The notes: a model not told the origin generated them from the letters alone. Numbered from the stretch's first letter, positions 8,230 through 18,595 are shown. The stretch: DNA of 64,000 nt from CAVZMO01 sp963776195 (GCA_963776195.1 CAVZMO010000014.1:1-64000), one strand, 5' to 3'. Made by a program: numbers and translations.

Positions 8230-9651
8230 TTAGATATCATGTATTGTTTTCAGCGGAGCTTTCGGCGCGAACTCTATAATATTTTCATTGGCTATTTCCA
8301 TCAGGTCTTTTCTGCGCCGATCTACGACATATACGCTTCCAGGTATCGACTTTGCATATTCTTTCAACTCTGCCGCTATTTCTCCGACCTGAATCGAACT
8401 TGTGAGCGTGCGCTCGAGATTTGTGACGACAGCAATGGATACCGACATGATCGGAAATTTTGATTCCTCCCCCTGACGTGGTTTCCCTACTATGAAACCC
8501 TTGTTCAGATCACGCGTGTCGTAAAATGCCGGTATCGTCTTATCGAATGTCTCAATGATGCTGTCACATGACTTTCTGAAATACTCAGGGGTAGTGATGA
8601 CGATAAAATCATCTCCTCCAACGTGTCCTACAAAGTCATCAAGTGTGCCGACTTCAGTCACACACTTCTCAATAATCCTGCTGGTTGTCATAATGACGTC
8701 GTTACCTCTGGAGTACCCATACCTGTCGTTAAAAACTTTGAAGTTGTCCATGTCAATATAGCAAAATGCCAAAGGGTTGCCGGCCTCTATCCTTTTTTTG
8801 AGAACATTTTCAATTGCGATACTGCCGGGAAGCCTGGTGAGCGGGCTTGCATCCAGATACATCTCTTCTAAAAGCTTGAGCCTTCTGGTCATCTCGTTAA
8901 AGGCATTCGATAGGTCTCCAAGTTCATCCTTGTTTTTTACCTCATTGATAAAATGGAATTTGCCTTCCGATATATTCTGGGTTGCGAATTTCAGCTGGGA
9001 TATCGGCCATGCGATGCTTCTGGTAATGAGCGTTGTCGAGGCTATGCTGAGAATAATACTTATGATACATACTAATACAGTTATCCTGAACGAACGAACA
9101 CCGATACGAGATGACATAAGGGTCTTTTCGGTCTGGTCCTGACGCGCCCTATTGGAAATATCTTTGATTAGTCCTATAAGCTCTTCCTGTTTCTTCTTGA
9201 TTGCAGAGTCGTATTTTTTTGCTATCGGAGAAGATGGGTCTCTGAAAAACTTAATCTCATCTATAAACAGGTTTTTATACTCGGAATGCAGGGCGACGAT
9301 GCGGTCAACGGGAATGTCTTTACTGCCGGGTGAAGAGCGGAGTTTCTCAGCGAGGCCATCAAACTCTTTGCTCTTTTCCCTTGAGAGAGCCAGCATTTCA
9401 GGGCTGTTCAGAATGGCATAACGGCGCGCATAAAGTTCCTGTGAAATAAGGGTATCGATCATCTTGTCTGCAGTTTCAACCAGTGGAACATCAATACTGA
9501 TAATTACTTTGTTGATGGTATTCAATCTTTCAAGACTGGAAATTGAAAAAATAGAGATCAAGAAAAACAGCGCAACAAGCGTGAGATACCCAAGAAGCAT
9601 TTTCTTTGCGATAGTCAGGCGCAGAAAACGGAGCATGATTTTCTTAATCAT
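8230..9651 (-). CDS. Membrane-anchored diguanylate cyclase (sensor, HAMP, GGDEF)
   Basis: 473 aa. One membrane segment lies near residues 20-40, then a helical periplasmic sensor region of about 150 residues, a second membrane segment near 190-210, a HAMP domain (SIAWPISQLKFATQNISEGK) and a GGDEF domain from about 270. The active loop is HVGGDDFIVI, an accepted GGDEF variant; YIDMDNFKVFNDRYGYSRG supplies the metal- and substrate-binding part. No RxxD inhibitory site is seen five residues before the loop. It should make c-di-GMP in response to a periplasmic signal. The stop codon abuts the right end of the insertion sequence, so the last few residues may have changed on insertion. Confidence 0.85.
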   Translation of the reverse strand: MIKKIMLRFLRLTIAKKMLLGYLTLVALFFLISIFSISSLERLNTINKVIISIDVPLVETADKMIDTLISQELYARRYAILNSPEMLALSREKSKEFDGLAEKLRSSPGSKDIPVDRIVALHSEYKNLFIDEIKFFRDPSSPIAKKYDSAIKKKQEELIGLIKDISNRARQDQTEKTLMSSRIGVRSFRITVLVCIISIILSIASTTLITRSIAWPISQLKFATQNISEGKFHFINEVKNKDELGDLSNAFNEMTRRLKLLEEMYLDASPLTRLPGSIAIENVLKKRIEAGNPLAFCYIDMDNFKVFNDRYGYSRGNDVIMTTSRIIEKCVTEVGTLDDFVGHVGGDDFIVITTPEYFRKSCDSIIETFDKTIPAFYDTRDLNKGFIVGKPRQGEESKFPIMSVSIAVVTNLERTLTSSIQVGEIAAELKEYAKSIPGSVYVVDRRRKDLMEIANENIIEFAPKAPLKTIHDI

Positions 9652-9890
9652 CGGCTCGTATATTCATACGGCATTCTCAATTATACTCTGAGCTATTGTA
9701 TCTGCAGAATCAATCCTACGTGCGTAGGGGGTGAAGACGGTTCCGGAATTATCGGTGACAAAGGCTTTTTAATCAGCTTTTATTCTGCATTATTAGCGCG
9801 GGAACCGGTTGATTTGAAAGGGTATGTCAGGAATTGAGATAAATACTGAAACCTCGTGGAGATCCTTGAGAAATAACGGGCAACAGACTT

Positions 9891-12102
9891 TTATTTTCTC
9901 ACGGGCTTGAATATCACGACAGCCAATGGGGGCAGGGTGATCTCTATGGAAAACGGCATCCCGTGCCAGGGGATGGGGTCCGCGTTTAAGCCGCCGGCAT
10001 TCCCCATATTGCTTCCCCAATATATCTCGGAGTCGCTGTTGAGGATCTCTTTATAGAAACAGTTTGACGGTACACCGATTCGGTACCCGCTTCTCGGTAC
10101 AGGGGTAAAATTACATATTGTTACGAGAAAATCATCAGGGTCTTTTGCCTTCCGTATGAATGCTATGAATGCTGCTGTCGGCGTCTCGAAAGTCTATCCA
10201 TTCAAAACCCCGGTGGTCGAAATCCACCTCATAGAGCGCGGGTTCGGAGCGATAAGTGCGGTTCAGGTCCATAACAAATTTTTGAAGGCATCTGTGAGGT
10301 GTGAACTCCAGGAGAGGCCAGTCTAAGCCCTTGTCCTGGTTCCACTCGTCCCATTGTCCAATTTCTCCCCCCATAAATAGCAGTTCCTTGCCGGGATGGG
10401 TAAACATAAATCCATAGAGAAGCCTGTTATTCGCAAATTTCTGCCACATGTCACCGGGCATCTTGTTTAACAGAGATCTTTTTCCGTGCACTACCTCATC
10501 ATGGGAGAGTACGAGGATGAAATTCTCCGAAAAGGCATAGAGCAGGCTGAAGGTGAGATTATTATGGTGGTATTTTCTGTGGACAGGCTCCTTTGTAAAA
10601 TAATCGAGGGTGTCGTTCATCCATCCCATATTCCACTTGAAGCTGAAACCGAGACCGCCCAAATGAACAGGCTTCGATACGCCGCCCCAGGCCGTTGATT
10701 CTTCAGCGATAGTGAGTATGCCGGGAAATTTTTGATGCACGATCTCATTAAAGCTCTTAATGAAATCTATTGCCTCGAGGTTTTCCCTGCCGCCGTACAT
10801 GTTTGGTATCCATTCGCCTTCTTTCCGTGAGTAATCGAGATAGAGCATCGAAGCGACGGCATCAACCCTCAGGCCGTCTATGTGGTATTTTTCGAGCCAG
10901 AAAAGGGCGTTAGCGAGCAGGAAATTCTTCACCTCTTTTCTCCCGAAGTTGAATATCTTGGTGCCCCAATCTGGGTGAAATCCCTGTCTCGGGTCTGCAT
11001 GCTCATAAAGGTAGGTGCCGTCAAAGAAGCCGAGACCGTGCCCATCGGTAGGAAAATGGGCGGGCACCCAGTCAAGAATAACACCGATATCGGCCTGATG
11101 ACATTTGTCCACGAAATACATAAAATCCTCGGGCTTGCCATGTCTGCTCGTAGGAGCAAAATAACCTATGGTCTGATAACCCCATGACGCATCCAGGGGA
11201 TGTTCGGAAACCGGCAGGAGTTCAATATGGGTATAACCCATTTTTTTAACATATCCGATCAGTTTATCGGCGAGTTCCCGATAGGTGAGAAATCTGTTGT
11301 CCTCGTCGGTCATCCTCATCCATGAACCAAGATGTACTTCGTACAGAGAAACAGGCGATTCCAGCCAGTTCTTTCTTGACCGCTTTTTCATCCATGCGGA
11401 GTCGTTCCACTGATGTTTGTCGATATTGTAAACAATCGACGCGCTCTTCGGTCTTGTTTCAGCGTAGAATGCATAGGGGTCCGCCTTTTCGAAAATATGC
11501 TTCGATTTGGACCTTATCTGAAATTTGTAAATCTCACCCTCTTTAAGTCCCGGAATAAATATTTCCCATATGCCCGATGAACCGAGAACCCGCATGGGAT
11601 GTCTTCTTCCATCCCATGTATTAAAGTCGCCGATAACGCTCACACGTCTTGCATTGGGCGCCCAAACGGCAAAATGAACTCCCCTTATGCCATTTATCTC
11701 CATCCGGTGTGCGCCGAGCTTTTCGTAAATGTTGTAATGGCTCCCTTCACCGATAAGATGGAGGTCAAAGTCGGTAAGTACGGGAAGGAAGGAATAGGGG
11801 TCACAGAATTCCAGGACGGTCCCTTCGGGGGATTTCATTCTGAGGCGATAGGGGAATACATCTTTCCTGTCAAAAAAGATTGCCTGAAAAAAGCCGGCCT
11901 TGTGGATTTTTTCCATGGGATATAATTTTTTCGTCCATATATCAACAACCCAGGCTTCCGCAGCCTCGGGCAGAAAAGCACGGACGGCCACTGCTTTTTT
12001 GCCTTCCTGCGTGATCACATGGTTGCCGAGCACCTGGAAGGGGTCTCTGTGATCGGCGTTTACGATGAGTTTTATCTGGCTCTTTAGATCTTTTTCCATC
12101 AT
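9891..12102 (-). pseudogene. glgB: 1,4-alpha-glucan branching enzyme GlgB, with a late frameshift
   Basis: N-terminal beta-sandwich repeats (including GVHFAVWAPNARRVSVIGDF), then the GH13 barrel: nucleophile region GLRVDAVASMLYLDYSR, EESTAWGGVSKPV and the substrate His/Asp in LSHDEVVHGKRSL. The frame breaks near 10165 inside a short tandem repeat (ATGAATGCT twice on the plus strand). One base removed restores IAFIRKAKDPDDFLVTICNF and the all-beta C-terminal domain to a TAA at 9891-9893, giving about 735 aa, a normal length. The native frame instead stops at 10135 after 655 aa, losing about 80 residues. It follows dtd by 4 bp and acts in glycogen synthesis. A sequencing error is quite possible. 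Confidence 0.8.
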
Positions 12103-12106
12103 AAAA

Positions 12107-12550
12107 TCATTTCTTGGAGTCCAGTATTATCGTCACCGGTCCGTCGTTGATAAAACGCACCTGCATCGAGGCGCCAAAATCACCTGTAGCCACTCTGAGC
12201 TCATTTCCTCTCAGCCTCTCGATGAATTTTGCATACATCTCTTTAGCTCTGAATGGCTCCTCGGCGCCGTCAAAGGAAGGCCGGTTTCCTTTCCTGCAAT
12301 CAGCCGAAAGGGTAAACTGAGATACAACAAGCACCTCGCCTTTGATATCCTGAACAGAAAGGTTCATCTTTTTTTGTGCGTCCTCGAATATCCGTATATG
12401 GGACACTTTCTTAACGAGATAATCCATGTCACTTTCTGCATCACCCTTTTCGACCCCCAGAAATATGAGGATGCCCTTTCCGATTTTGGAAAAGATATTT
12501 CCGTCTATATTAACACTTGCCTCAGAAACGCGCTGTATTAAAGCCTTCAT
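12107..12550 (-). CDS. dtd: D-aminoacyl-tRNA deacylase
   Basis: 147 aa, full family length. The diagnostic motifs are present: VVSQFTLSADCRKGNRPSF (SQFTL) and FINDGPVTIILDSKK (GPVT). The enzyme hydrolyses D-amino acids, and glycine, from mischarged tRNA in the cytoplasm. It sits in a leftward run with GH57 and glgB that reflects colocation rather than shared pathway. Confidence 0.95.
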   Translation of the reverse strand: MKALIQRVSEASVNIDGNIFSKIGKGILIFLGVEKGDAESDMDYLVKKVSHIRIFEDAQKKMNLSVQDIKGEVLVVSQFTLSADCRKGNRPSFDGAEEPFRAKEMYAKFIERLRGNELRVATGDFGASMQVRFINDGPVTIILDSKK

Positions 12551-12570
12551 CTTTCTCTAATGGTACAGGT

Positions 12571-12613
12571 GGTAGCCGCACGTAATGAACGCAGGCTAAA
12601 GCCTGCGGCTACC
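12571..12613. repeat. Dispersed palindromic repeat, copy A (GTAGCCGCAGGC type)
   Basis: An outer inverted repeat GGTAGCCGCA / TGCGGCTACC encloses the hairpin GCAGGC-TAAA-GCCTGC. The same core occurs at 56384-56410 and 58177-58197. The copy lies in the gap between GH57 and dtd. It resembles REP-type intergenic repeats. Confidence 0.7.
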
Positions 12614-12703
12614 AAATTCCATGCGTTACCGCACGGGTATTCATCCTTTAAGTATTTCCGGTTTGCTGCTTACTTCCTGCTGCATACTGCTTACCAGTTA
12701 CTT

Positions 12704-14878
12704 TCAGTACCACATCATCGCCTCAAAATCGGGTGTAGGTACGGTGATGGATATATATCCCCTCCAGGGATGACGTTCTATCTCTTCATCATTTTTTATA
12801 ATAGAGACAAAAAAGTCGATCTCGTCTTTTTCCTTTGCGTCGATATCACGAAAAGGGACGCCGATCTCAAAGATATCCTGGACTGCAACATCGGCAATTT
12901 CTTTTATCACTACCCAATCCCCGTCACTTTTCTTAAGAAGTTCCGCCTTTACGGCAGGCTGGATCGTAATAGCGACCTTGAACTGCGAGGGCTTGATGAA
13001 AGTGACGGAAAATTTTGTATCCTCGGACAGCTCTCCGAAAGGCATTGCCGGGTCGAGCCTCAGGAAGAGGTTATCTTTATTGAAACCGAAATAGAGGGTG
13101 GATAAAATACTTTCAGCCTTGTGCATGCTGCCACCCGATTTTTTGATATCCATCTGCGCTCCCTGGTACCATTCGTAGTAACTCGTTACAACCCCATCGA
13201 TTTTGGGCTCTATGAATCCCCTTATTGTGACCGTAGGGGAGATACTTCTGTCTTCTCTCGGGACGGGTATAAACAAATGCTCGGGGATATCCTTCCCCAT
13301 TTCCTTATATACCTTCATGAGGTTCGTCCTGAAGAGTTCATCAAAATCCTTCTGGTTCTCCGTGGAATGATCATCGCCGTACCACCAGTTCCAGTCGCTT
13401 CCCTCCGCGATATAGACGGCTTTCCACGCCTCTGAAAGGTCTTTCCCCGGGTTCATTTTCTGAAATAAATCGAGGTCCTCTCTCGTCGCGGTGAGATAAT
13501 CCCATGCCCTGTTGTCTTCTTCATGGCCGATCCACACACCGAAATTTGCATAGATCCATGAACCGGCATGGAGCTTTTTGAGGGGTTCACCCTTTCCGTG
13601 TATTCTAAGATATTCCGAAGGGGTGACCGTCTTTAAACGTTTCTCCTTGGACAGGCCGTCGTAGAGATAGCTCAAGAAGTCACGACCGTCATTCTTGTAA
13701 TATTCCCATGCATTCTCCCCGTCGAGTATTATGGATAAGAGATGAGGTCTATTTTTTGGAGCGGCGGACCAAACCTGAATTAACCTGTTGATAAGATCTT
13801 CCGCCGCTTTTTTGGGGTCCCATTGGGAATAGACAAAGCCGATAAGGTCGGAGAGACTATGGTCCCTAAAGATGATCGACACGTTTTCATACACGTATGG
13901 CTTATACAGGATGTCCGGTGCGATAATATTCCTTGATGAATCCCTGAGCTGCTTCCCCAGAGAAATCGCAAGGATGTCCTCATCGGTCCCGATCCATTGG
14001 ATGCCTTTTTTTGCGATCAACCTTAAGGCCTCTTCGCTGACCGAACCTTCGGAAGGCCACATGCCGACGGGCCGGTAGCCGAAGAGCTTTTCAAAATAGT
14101 CTATACCCATCCTGATCTGTTCCTCTGCGTCCTCGGGATGGGAGAACCGCTTTTGCGGCAGCTTCACATCGGGCATGGCGACCCTCGCAGAGTTGGTATC
14201 GCAGAGCAGGGGAAGGATAGGGTGATAGAAAGGAGAGACAGAGAGTTCGATCTGACCTTTCTTTACCATGTCACGATATTGCGGAATTATCTCTTTGAGC
14301 AATGAGAGCTGTTTTGAAATCAGGGTATGTTTTTCTTCTTCCGTATAGCCCCTGCCTTTCTGAGCAAGCCCTGCAAGAAAGGGGTCTTTTTTCCTGAACA
14401 TCGGATCGATCCAGCAGAGGTTGAAGAGGACCTGAAGATCAAGGAAGTCGGCATTACTAAAATATCGTATCAAACGTTTGAGGTCGCTTTTTATGAGATG
14501 TAATCCTCTCTTCGTCAGGAGTTCATAATATCGGGGAAACGGTTTTATCATGTTGTCCCAGTTCGCGAGAAAGAAATTCTCGAGGATAAACATCTTTTCG
14601 TCCATATTGAGGGCGGAGGCCTCTTTGAGGGTAACCTCAAGATATTGGTCTTTGGCGTTGTTGTCCGTGTAGTCCATGATCTGTTCCAGGAGAGAAGGTG
14701 TGAAATTAAATACCTGTTTTATATCCGGAAATTCAAGGAGTATTTCGAGCATGTCCAGGTAGTCTTTCGTACCGTGAAGCCTCACCCACGGAAGTCTGTA
14801 GAGTCCGGTTACCGGGTTTTTGTAAAAGGGCTGATGCATGTGCCAGAGAAAAGAGATATACAGGGGACTATCTGTCAT
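12704..14878 (-). CDS. Glycoside hydrolase family 57 enzyme (alpha-amylase/glucanotransferase type)
   Basis: 724 aa. GH57 motifs appear in order: HMHQPFY near the N-terminus (motif 1), PFYHPILPLL (motif 2), GMWPSEGSVSEE with the catalytic Glu (motif 3), WIGTDEDIL with the Asp (motif 4) and LDGENAWEYY (motif 5). A C-terminal beta-rich domain of about 190 residues follows (TVTIRGFIEPKIDGVVTSYYEW). The family acts on alpha-glucans. With glgB downstream, glycogen turnover is the likely setting. There is no signal peptide, so it is cytoplasmic. The exact activity (amylase, branching or 4-alpha-glucanotransferase) cannot be read from sequence. The start overlaps ftsB by 11 bp. Confidence 0.87.
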   Translation of the reverse strand: MTDSPLYISFLWHMHQPFYKNPVTGLYRLPWVRLHGTKDYLDMLEILLEFPDIKQVFNFTPSLLEQIMDYTDNNAKDQYLEVTLKEASALNMDEKMFILENFFLANWDNMIKPFPRYYELLTKRGLHLIKSDLKRLIRYFSNADFLDLQVLFNLCWIDPMFRKKDPFLAGLAQKGRGYTEEEKHTLISKQLSLLKEIIPQYRDMVKKGQIELSVSPFYHPILPLLCDTNSARVAMPDVKLPQKRFSHPEDAEEQIRMGIDYFEKLFGYRPVGMWPSEGSVSEEALRLIAKKGIQWIGTDEDILAISLGKQLRDSSRNIIAPDILYKPYVYENVSIIFRDHSLSDLIGFVYSQWDPKKAAEDLINRLIQVWSAAPKNRPHLLSIILDGENAWEYYKNDGRDFLSYLYDGLSKEKRLKTVTPSEYLRIHGKGEPLKKLHAGSWIYANFGVWIGHEEDNRAWDYLTATREDLDLFQKMNPGKDLSEAWKAVYIAEGSDWNWWYGDDHSTENQKDFDELFRTNLMKVYKEMGKDIPEHLFIPVPREDRSISPTVTIRGFIEPKIDGVVTSYYEWYQGAQMDIKKSGGSMHKAESILSTLYFGFNKDNLFLRLDPAMPFGELSEDTKFSVTFIKPSQFKVAITIQPAVKAELLKKSDGDWVVIKEIADVAVQDIFEIGVPFRDIDAKEKDEIDFFVSIIKNDEEIERHPWRGYISITVPTPDFEAMMWY

Positions 14879-15194
14879 ACTGGATGATTATCTCACCAGG
14901 CTTTGCTAAACCGTAATCCTCTCTCGCGTGTTTCTCTTTTGTGTAGGGGTCTTCTTTTATCGATTTTATCTGTGCCCTGAGCTGCTCGTTCTCGACCTCT
15001 ATCTTCTTTGTCTGTGCTTCCAGGCGGGTCTTTGTCTTATAGACTTCTCTATAGTGCAAAAGGCCCATATCTCCGAAGATCAGACTGATAAGCAGATAAA
15101 GAAAGCTCAGTAAAAAGACGGTAAGGAAAATCAACCGTCTTTTCCTGACTTCGGAAGCTACCTGTCTTCTCAATTGATTAACAGGAATTCCCAT
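14868..15194 (-). CDS. ftsB: FtsB/DivIC-type septum formation initiator
   Basis: 108 aa: a short basic cytoplasmic tail, one membrane helix (LIFLTVFLLSFLYLLISLIF), then a periplasmic coiled coil and the conserved end EKHAREDYGLAKPGEIII. FtsB links FtsL and FtsQ in the divisome. The ATG shares one base with the enolase stop (TAATG). The eno-ftsB pairing is conserved in many bacteria and supports the call. Confidence 0.88.
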   Translation of the reverse strand: MGIPVNQLRRQVASEVRKRRLIFLTVFLLSFLYLLISLIFGDMGLLHYREVYKTKTRLEAQTKKIEVENEQLRAQIKSIKEDPYTKEKHAREDYGLAKPGEIIIQYDR

Positions 15195-16468
15195 TACCTT
15201 AAATTATAGAAAACTTCTCTCCCTTTGTATACAGCAGAATCCGACAATTCTTCTTCGATTCTCAGAAGCCTGTTATACTTCGCTACACGTTCGCTCCGTG
15301 CCAGAGAGCCCGTTTTTATAAAACCCGTATTACAGGCGACCGCCAGGTCCGCAATCGTTGTGTCCTCGGTCTCTCCGGACCTGTGTGAGATGACAGTGGT
15401 GTACTTCGCCTTCTTCGCCATCTCTATGGCATTGAGCGTTTCCGTCAATGTTCCGATCTGGTTAAGTTTTATGAGCACGGAATTTGCGATTCCTTTTCCT
15501 ATCCCTTTTTCGATTATCTTTGTGTTTGTGACGAAGATGTCATCTCCCACAAGCTGTACCTTTTGCCCCAGTTTTTGCGTCAGAATTTTCCAGCCGTTCC
15601 AGTCATTTTCCGAAAGTCCGTCTTCTATAGAGAGCAAAGGATATTTTGCTGCGATATTTTCATAGTATGAAATCATGTCGTCTGCAGAAATATTGTTCCC
15701 TTCAAAGTTGTACAAGCCGTTTTTACAGAATTCAGAAGCTGCCGCATCAAGTGCGAGATAAATGTCTCTACCCGGTTTATAACCGGAAGATTCTATGGCC
15801 TGCAATATCAAAGAGATCGCCTCTTCATGGCTCGAAAGGGTGGGCGCAAAGCCTCCCTCGTCGCCGACTGCGGTACTCAAGCCCTTTTTTTTGAGTATTC
15901 CCTTCAGGGTGTGAAAGACCTCCGATCCGGCCCTCAGGGCCTCTGCAAACCTGGTGAATCCCGTGGGGACGATCATGAATTCCTGAATATCGAGATTGTT
16001 ATCGGCATGGGCACCTCCGTTGAGGATATTCATCATGGGAACGGGAAGCTCCTTTGCATTGCATCCGCCGATGTATCTGTAAAGGGGCATGCCTGATTCC
16101 ATTGCAGCAGCTTTGCACACCGCCAGGGATACGCCGAGAATAGCGTTCGCCCCGAGCTTGCTTTTGTTTGCCGTGCCGTCAAGGTCGACGAGTATCTTGT
16201 CTATGTGGGCCTGGTCATCTGAGTCAAGGCCGATCAACCTGGGTGCAATCTTCTTATGAACGTTTTTTACCGCATTCTGCACGCCTTTACCATGGAAACG
16301 GTCTCCGCCGTCCCTGAGTTCAAGGGCCTCACGCTGACCCGTAGATGCCCCGGATGGGACAGCTGCGCTTCCGAAAGCACCACTATCGAGGAGCACGTCC
16401 ACTTCTATCGTCGGATTGCCTCTCGAATCAAGGATCTCTCTCCCGGTAATATCGATGATCTCTCCCAT
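15194..16468 (-). CDS. eno: Enolase
   Basis: 424 aa with the enolase signature LIKLNQIGTLTET, catalytic-loop residues GASTGQREA near residue 40, VGDEGGFAPTL, the Mg site in LSIEDGLSENDW and VGDDIFVTN, and SHRSGETED. It interconverts 2-phosphoglycerate and phosphoenolpyruvate. AGGAGG lies 7 nt before ATG 16468. Confidence 0.97.
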   Translation of the reverse strand: MGEIIDITGREILDSRGNPTIEVDVLLDSGAFGSAAVPSGASTGQREALELRDGGDRFHGKGVQNAVKNVHKKIAPRLIGLDSDDQAHIDKILVDLDGTANKSKLGANAILGVSLAVCKAAAMESGMPLYRYIGGCNAKELPVPMMNILNGGAHADNNLDIQEFMIVPTGFTRFAEALRAGSEVFHTLKGILKKKGLSTAVGDEGGFAPTLSSHEEAISLILQAIESSGYKPGRDIYLALDAAASEFCKNGLYNFEGNNISADDMISYYENIAAKYPLLSIEDGLSENDWNGWKILTQKLGQKVQLVGDDIFVTNTKIIEKGIGKGIANSVLIKLNQIGTLTETLNAIEMAKKAKYTTVISHRSGETEDTTIADLAVACNTGFIKTGSLARSERVAKYNRLLRIEEELSDSAVYKGREVFYNLR

Positions 16469-16723
16469 CTCTGCCCTCCTTTTGTATTGGCTATTTATAA
16501 ATATTGTGTCACTAAGACGACAAGCGAGCTACTTTCGAGTTTCAATTCGGCCCTGTCTGATATCCGACTAAATGTTGTCTCTAAAAATATCTTAAAGTTG
16601 CGGACTATTTCAAGAACTTTATTCGGTCCGCATTCATTTGAAATTGTAAACCTATCATGAAGGATATCGTATGTTCCCATTTTTGACGTTGAAAACTGTG
16701 CTATAATGCTCTTTTCGGTCAAT
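16469..16723 (-). other. Gap between lpd and eno; possible but unsupported small ORF
   Basis: A 75-codon minus-strand frame (16495-16722) begins with TTG directly after the lpd stop and ends 26 bp before eno. It has no recognisable domain and no Shine-Dalgarno. The space more likely holds the eno promoter and leader. I leave it unannotated as a gene. Confidence 0.3.
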
Positions 16724-18109
16724 TCATCGCTTCAGCATATGGATCGCCTCACCGTGAACATCCTCCGCCGCTTCCAGCATGACTTCCGAGAGCGTGGGGT
16801 GGACGTGGATCGTCTCTGCAACGTCCCTTGTCTTGAGCCCTTTCTGTATCGCAAGGGCTGCTTCGTGAATGAGTTCCGAGGCATGAGGCCCGATAATGTG
16901 TACGCCCAAAATTTTATCCGATGAAGCATCGGACACGATCTTGATCATACCCTCGATCTCACCGATGATATGGGCCTTGCCGAGTGCCCTGAATTGAAAA
17001 TGACCTATTGCGACCTTTATCCCCTTTTCCCGGGCCTGTTGTTCTCTGAGCCCGACAGAGGCTATTTCCGGGGACGTAAATATTGCGGAAGGGACGGACT
17101 TATAATCCATGATTGCATTACCCCCTACCGCATTCTGTGCGGCGACCTTGCCCTCTTTAGAAGCGACGTGCGCGAGCATGAATCCGCCGATAACGTCGCC
17201 TATTGCGAATATGCCGGGCACATTAGTTTCCATTTTTTCACTTACGAGGATTTCTCCTTTATTCCCTTTATTGACGCCGACGTTTTCGATGCCGATTTCT
17301 TCGGTGTTCACCGACCTTCCCACTGCAACGAGTACCTTCTCGCCAAAGACTTCTCTTCCGTCGGCGAGAAAGACGTGGACCCGGTCCTCCCGAATATCGA
17401 CCTTGTCGGCCTTTACTCCGGTGAAGAGCTTTATTCCTTTCTTCCTGAGTTCTCTTTCAAGGAGAGCGGAGATCTCGATGTCTTCTGAAGCGACCGCTCT
17501 CGGAAGCATCTCGATGATCGATACTTCGGATCCCAGATCCCTGAAGATACAGGCAAATTCGCAGCCGATGAATCCGGCGCCCACAATGAGAAGGCTCTTT
17601 GGTATCTCTTCCAGTTGCAGCGCATCGTTGCTCGAAATAATCCTTTTCCCGTCAAAAGGAAATGCAGGTATTCGGAATGGTCGCGAGCCCGTGGCTATGA
17701 TTATCCTGTCCGCTTTCACAACTTCCTGAGAGCCGTCCTTTAAAGCGACCCGTATCTCCTCCGGCGAAATGAGTGCGCCGCGCCCCATTGTCAATGTTAT
17801 GCCGTTGTTTTTTAAAAGGTTCCTTATGCCCTTCAGTTGCAGGGTTACTATTCTATTTTTCCGGTCGATTATTTTCGAAAAATTCGGTGTTATTTCTCCC
17901 TTAACCTCAATGCCGAAATCCTCTAATCTCCGGGTTTTCGCGAACATTTCGGACGATGCGACAAACGCTTTTGTCGGTATACAGCCCCAGTTGAGGCAGG
18001 TACCGCCGACTTCGTCAGCTTCGATTATCGTTACCTGGGCGCCTAACCGGGCAGCTCTGATAGCAGCGACATATCCGCCGGGACCCGCGCCGAGGACGGC
18101 TAATTTCAT
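16724..18109 (-). CDS. lpdA: Dihydrolipoyl dehydrogenase
   Basis: 461 aa flavoprotein disulphide reductase. FAD site GAGPGGYVAAIRAARLG, redox disulphide GGTCLNWGCIPTK, NAD site VGAGFIGCEFACIFRDLG, and the C-terminal active-site His-Glu in HVHPTLSEVMLEA. It reoxidises lipoyl groups. The start overlaps the gcvH stop by 4 bp, so its main partner here is probably the glycine cleavage H protein. Cytoplasmic. Confidence 0.95.
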   Translation of the reverse strand: MKLAVLGAGPGGYVAAIRAARLGAQVTIIEADEVGGTCLNWGCIPTKAFVASSEMFAKTRRLEDFGIEVKGEITPNFSKIIDRKNRIVTLQLKGIRNLLKNNGITLTMGRGALISPEEIRVALKDGSQEVVKADRIIIATGSRPFRIPAFPFDGKRIISSNDALQLEEIPKSLLIVGAGFIGCEFACIFRDLGSEVSIIEMLPRAVASEDIEISALLERELRKKGIKLFTGVKADKVDIREDRVHVFLADGREVFGEKVLVAVGRSVNTEEIGIENVGVNKGNKGEILVSEKMETNVPGIFAIGDVIGGFMLAHVASKEGKVAAQNAVGGNAIMDYKSVPSAIFTSPEIASVGLREQQAREKGIKVAIGHFQFRALGKAHIIGEIEGMIKIVSDASSDKILGVHIIGPHASELIHEAALAIQKGLKTRDVAETIHVHPTLSEVMLEAAEDVHGEAIHMLKR

Positions 18110-18492
18110 TTTGCCTCTTCTTCTATATATTTCGTGTATTCGGCGGAGTCCATGAGGTCGTCGGTTTCAGATGCATCTTCAATCTCGATGACCGCTATCC
18201 ACCCCTTGCCATAAGGATCTTCATTGATCACCTCGGGAGATTCCGAAAGGTCGTCGTTCACCTCTGTCACCCGTCCACTCACCGGTGAGATAATCGAAGA
18301 GGTCGCTTTTGTGGATTCAATTTCACCGATCTCACTGTTCGCCTCCACATCCGTATCGACTTCCGGAAGGTCAACATAAACAATATCGCCGAGTGCCTCT
18401 TGCGCGTAATCGGTGATGCCGAACGTTACCTTCCTGCCCGACATTCTGACCCATATGTGTTCTTTGTGGTATTTAAGATCCTCTGGATTCAT
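18106..18492 (-). CDS. gcvH: Glycine cleavage system H protein
   Basis: 128 aa lipoyl carrier. The lipoylated Lys is in EIESTKATSSIISPVSG, within the usual hammerhead fold; the N-terminus HKEHIWVRMSGRKVTFGITDYAQ is characteristic. It shuttles the aminomethyl group between P, T and L proteins. Only L (lpdA) is adjacent; gcvT and gcvP are not in the window. GGAGG precedes ATG 18492. Confidence 0.95.
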   Translation of the reverse strand: MNPEDLKYHKEHIWVRMSGRKVTFGITDYAQEALGDIVYVDLPEVDTDVEANSEIGEIESTKATSSIISPVSGRVTEVNDDLSESPEVINEDPYGKGWIAVIEIEDASETDDLMDSAEYTKYIEEEAK

Positions 18493-18595
18493 TGGCTCCT
18501 CCTTAAAATTTATGACTCAAATTTCTTATCATAGTTTTTCCTCTTTGTCAAGGAAGATGAAGGAAGGATAACGATTTTGGGTGAAATCGTGAGGG

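Noticed and set aside
16495..16722. 75-codon ORF between lpd and eno
   Set aside because: Weak TTG start, no Shine-Dalgarno, no family features; more likely the eno leader.
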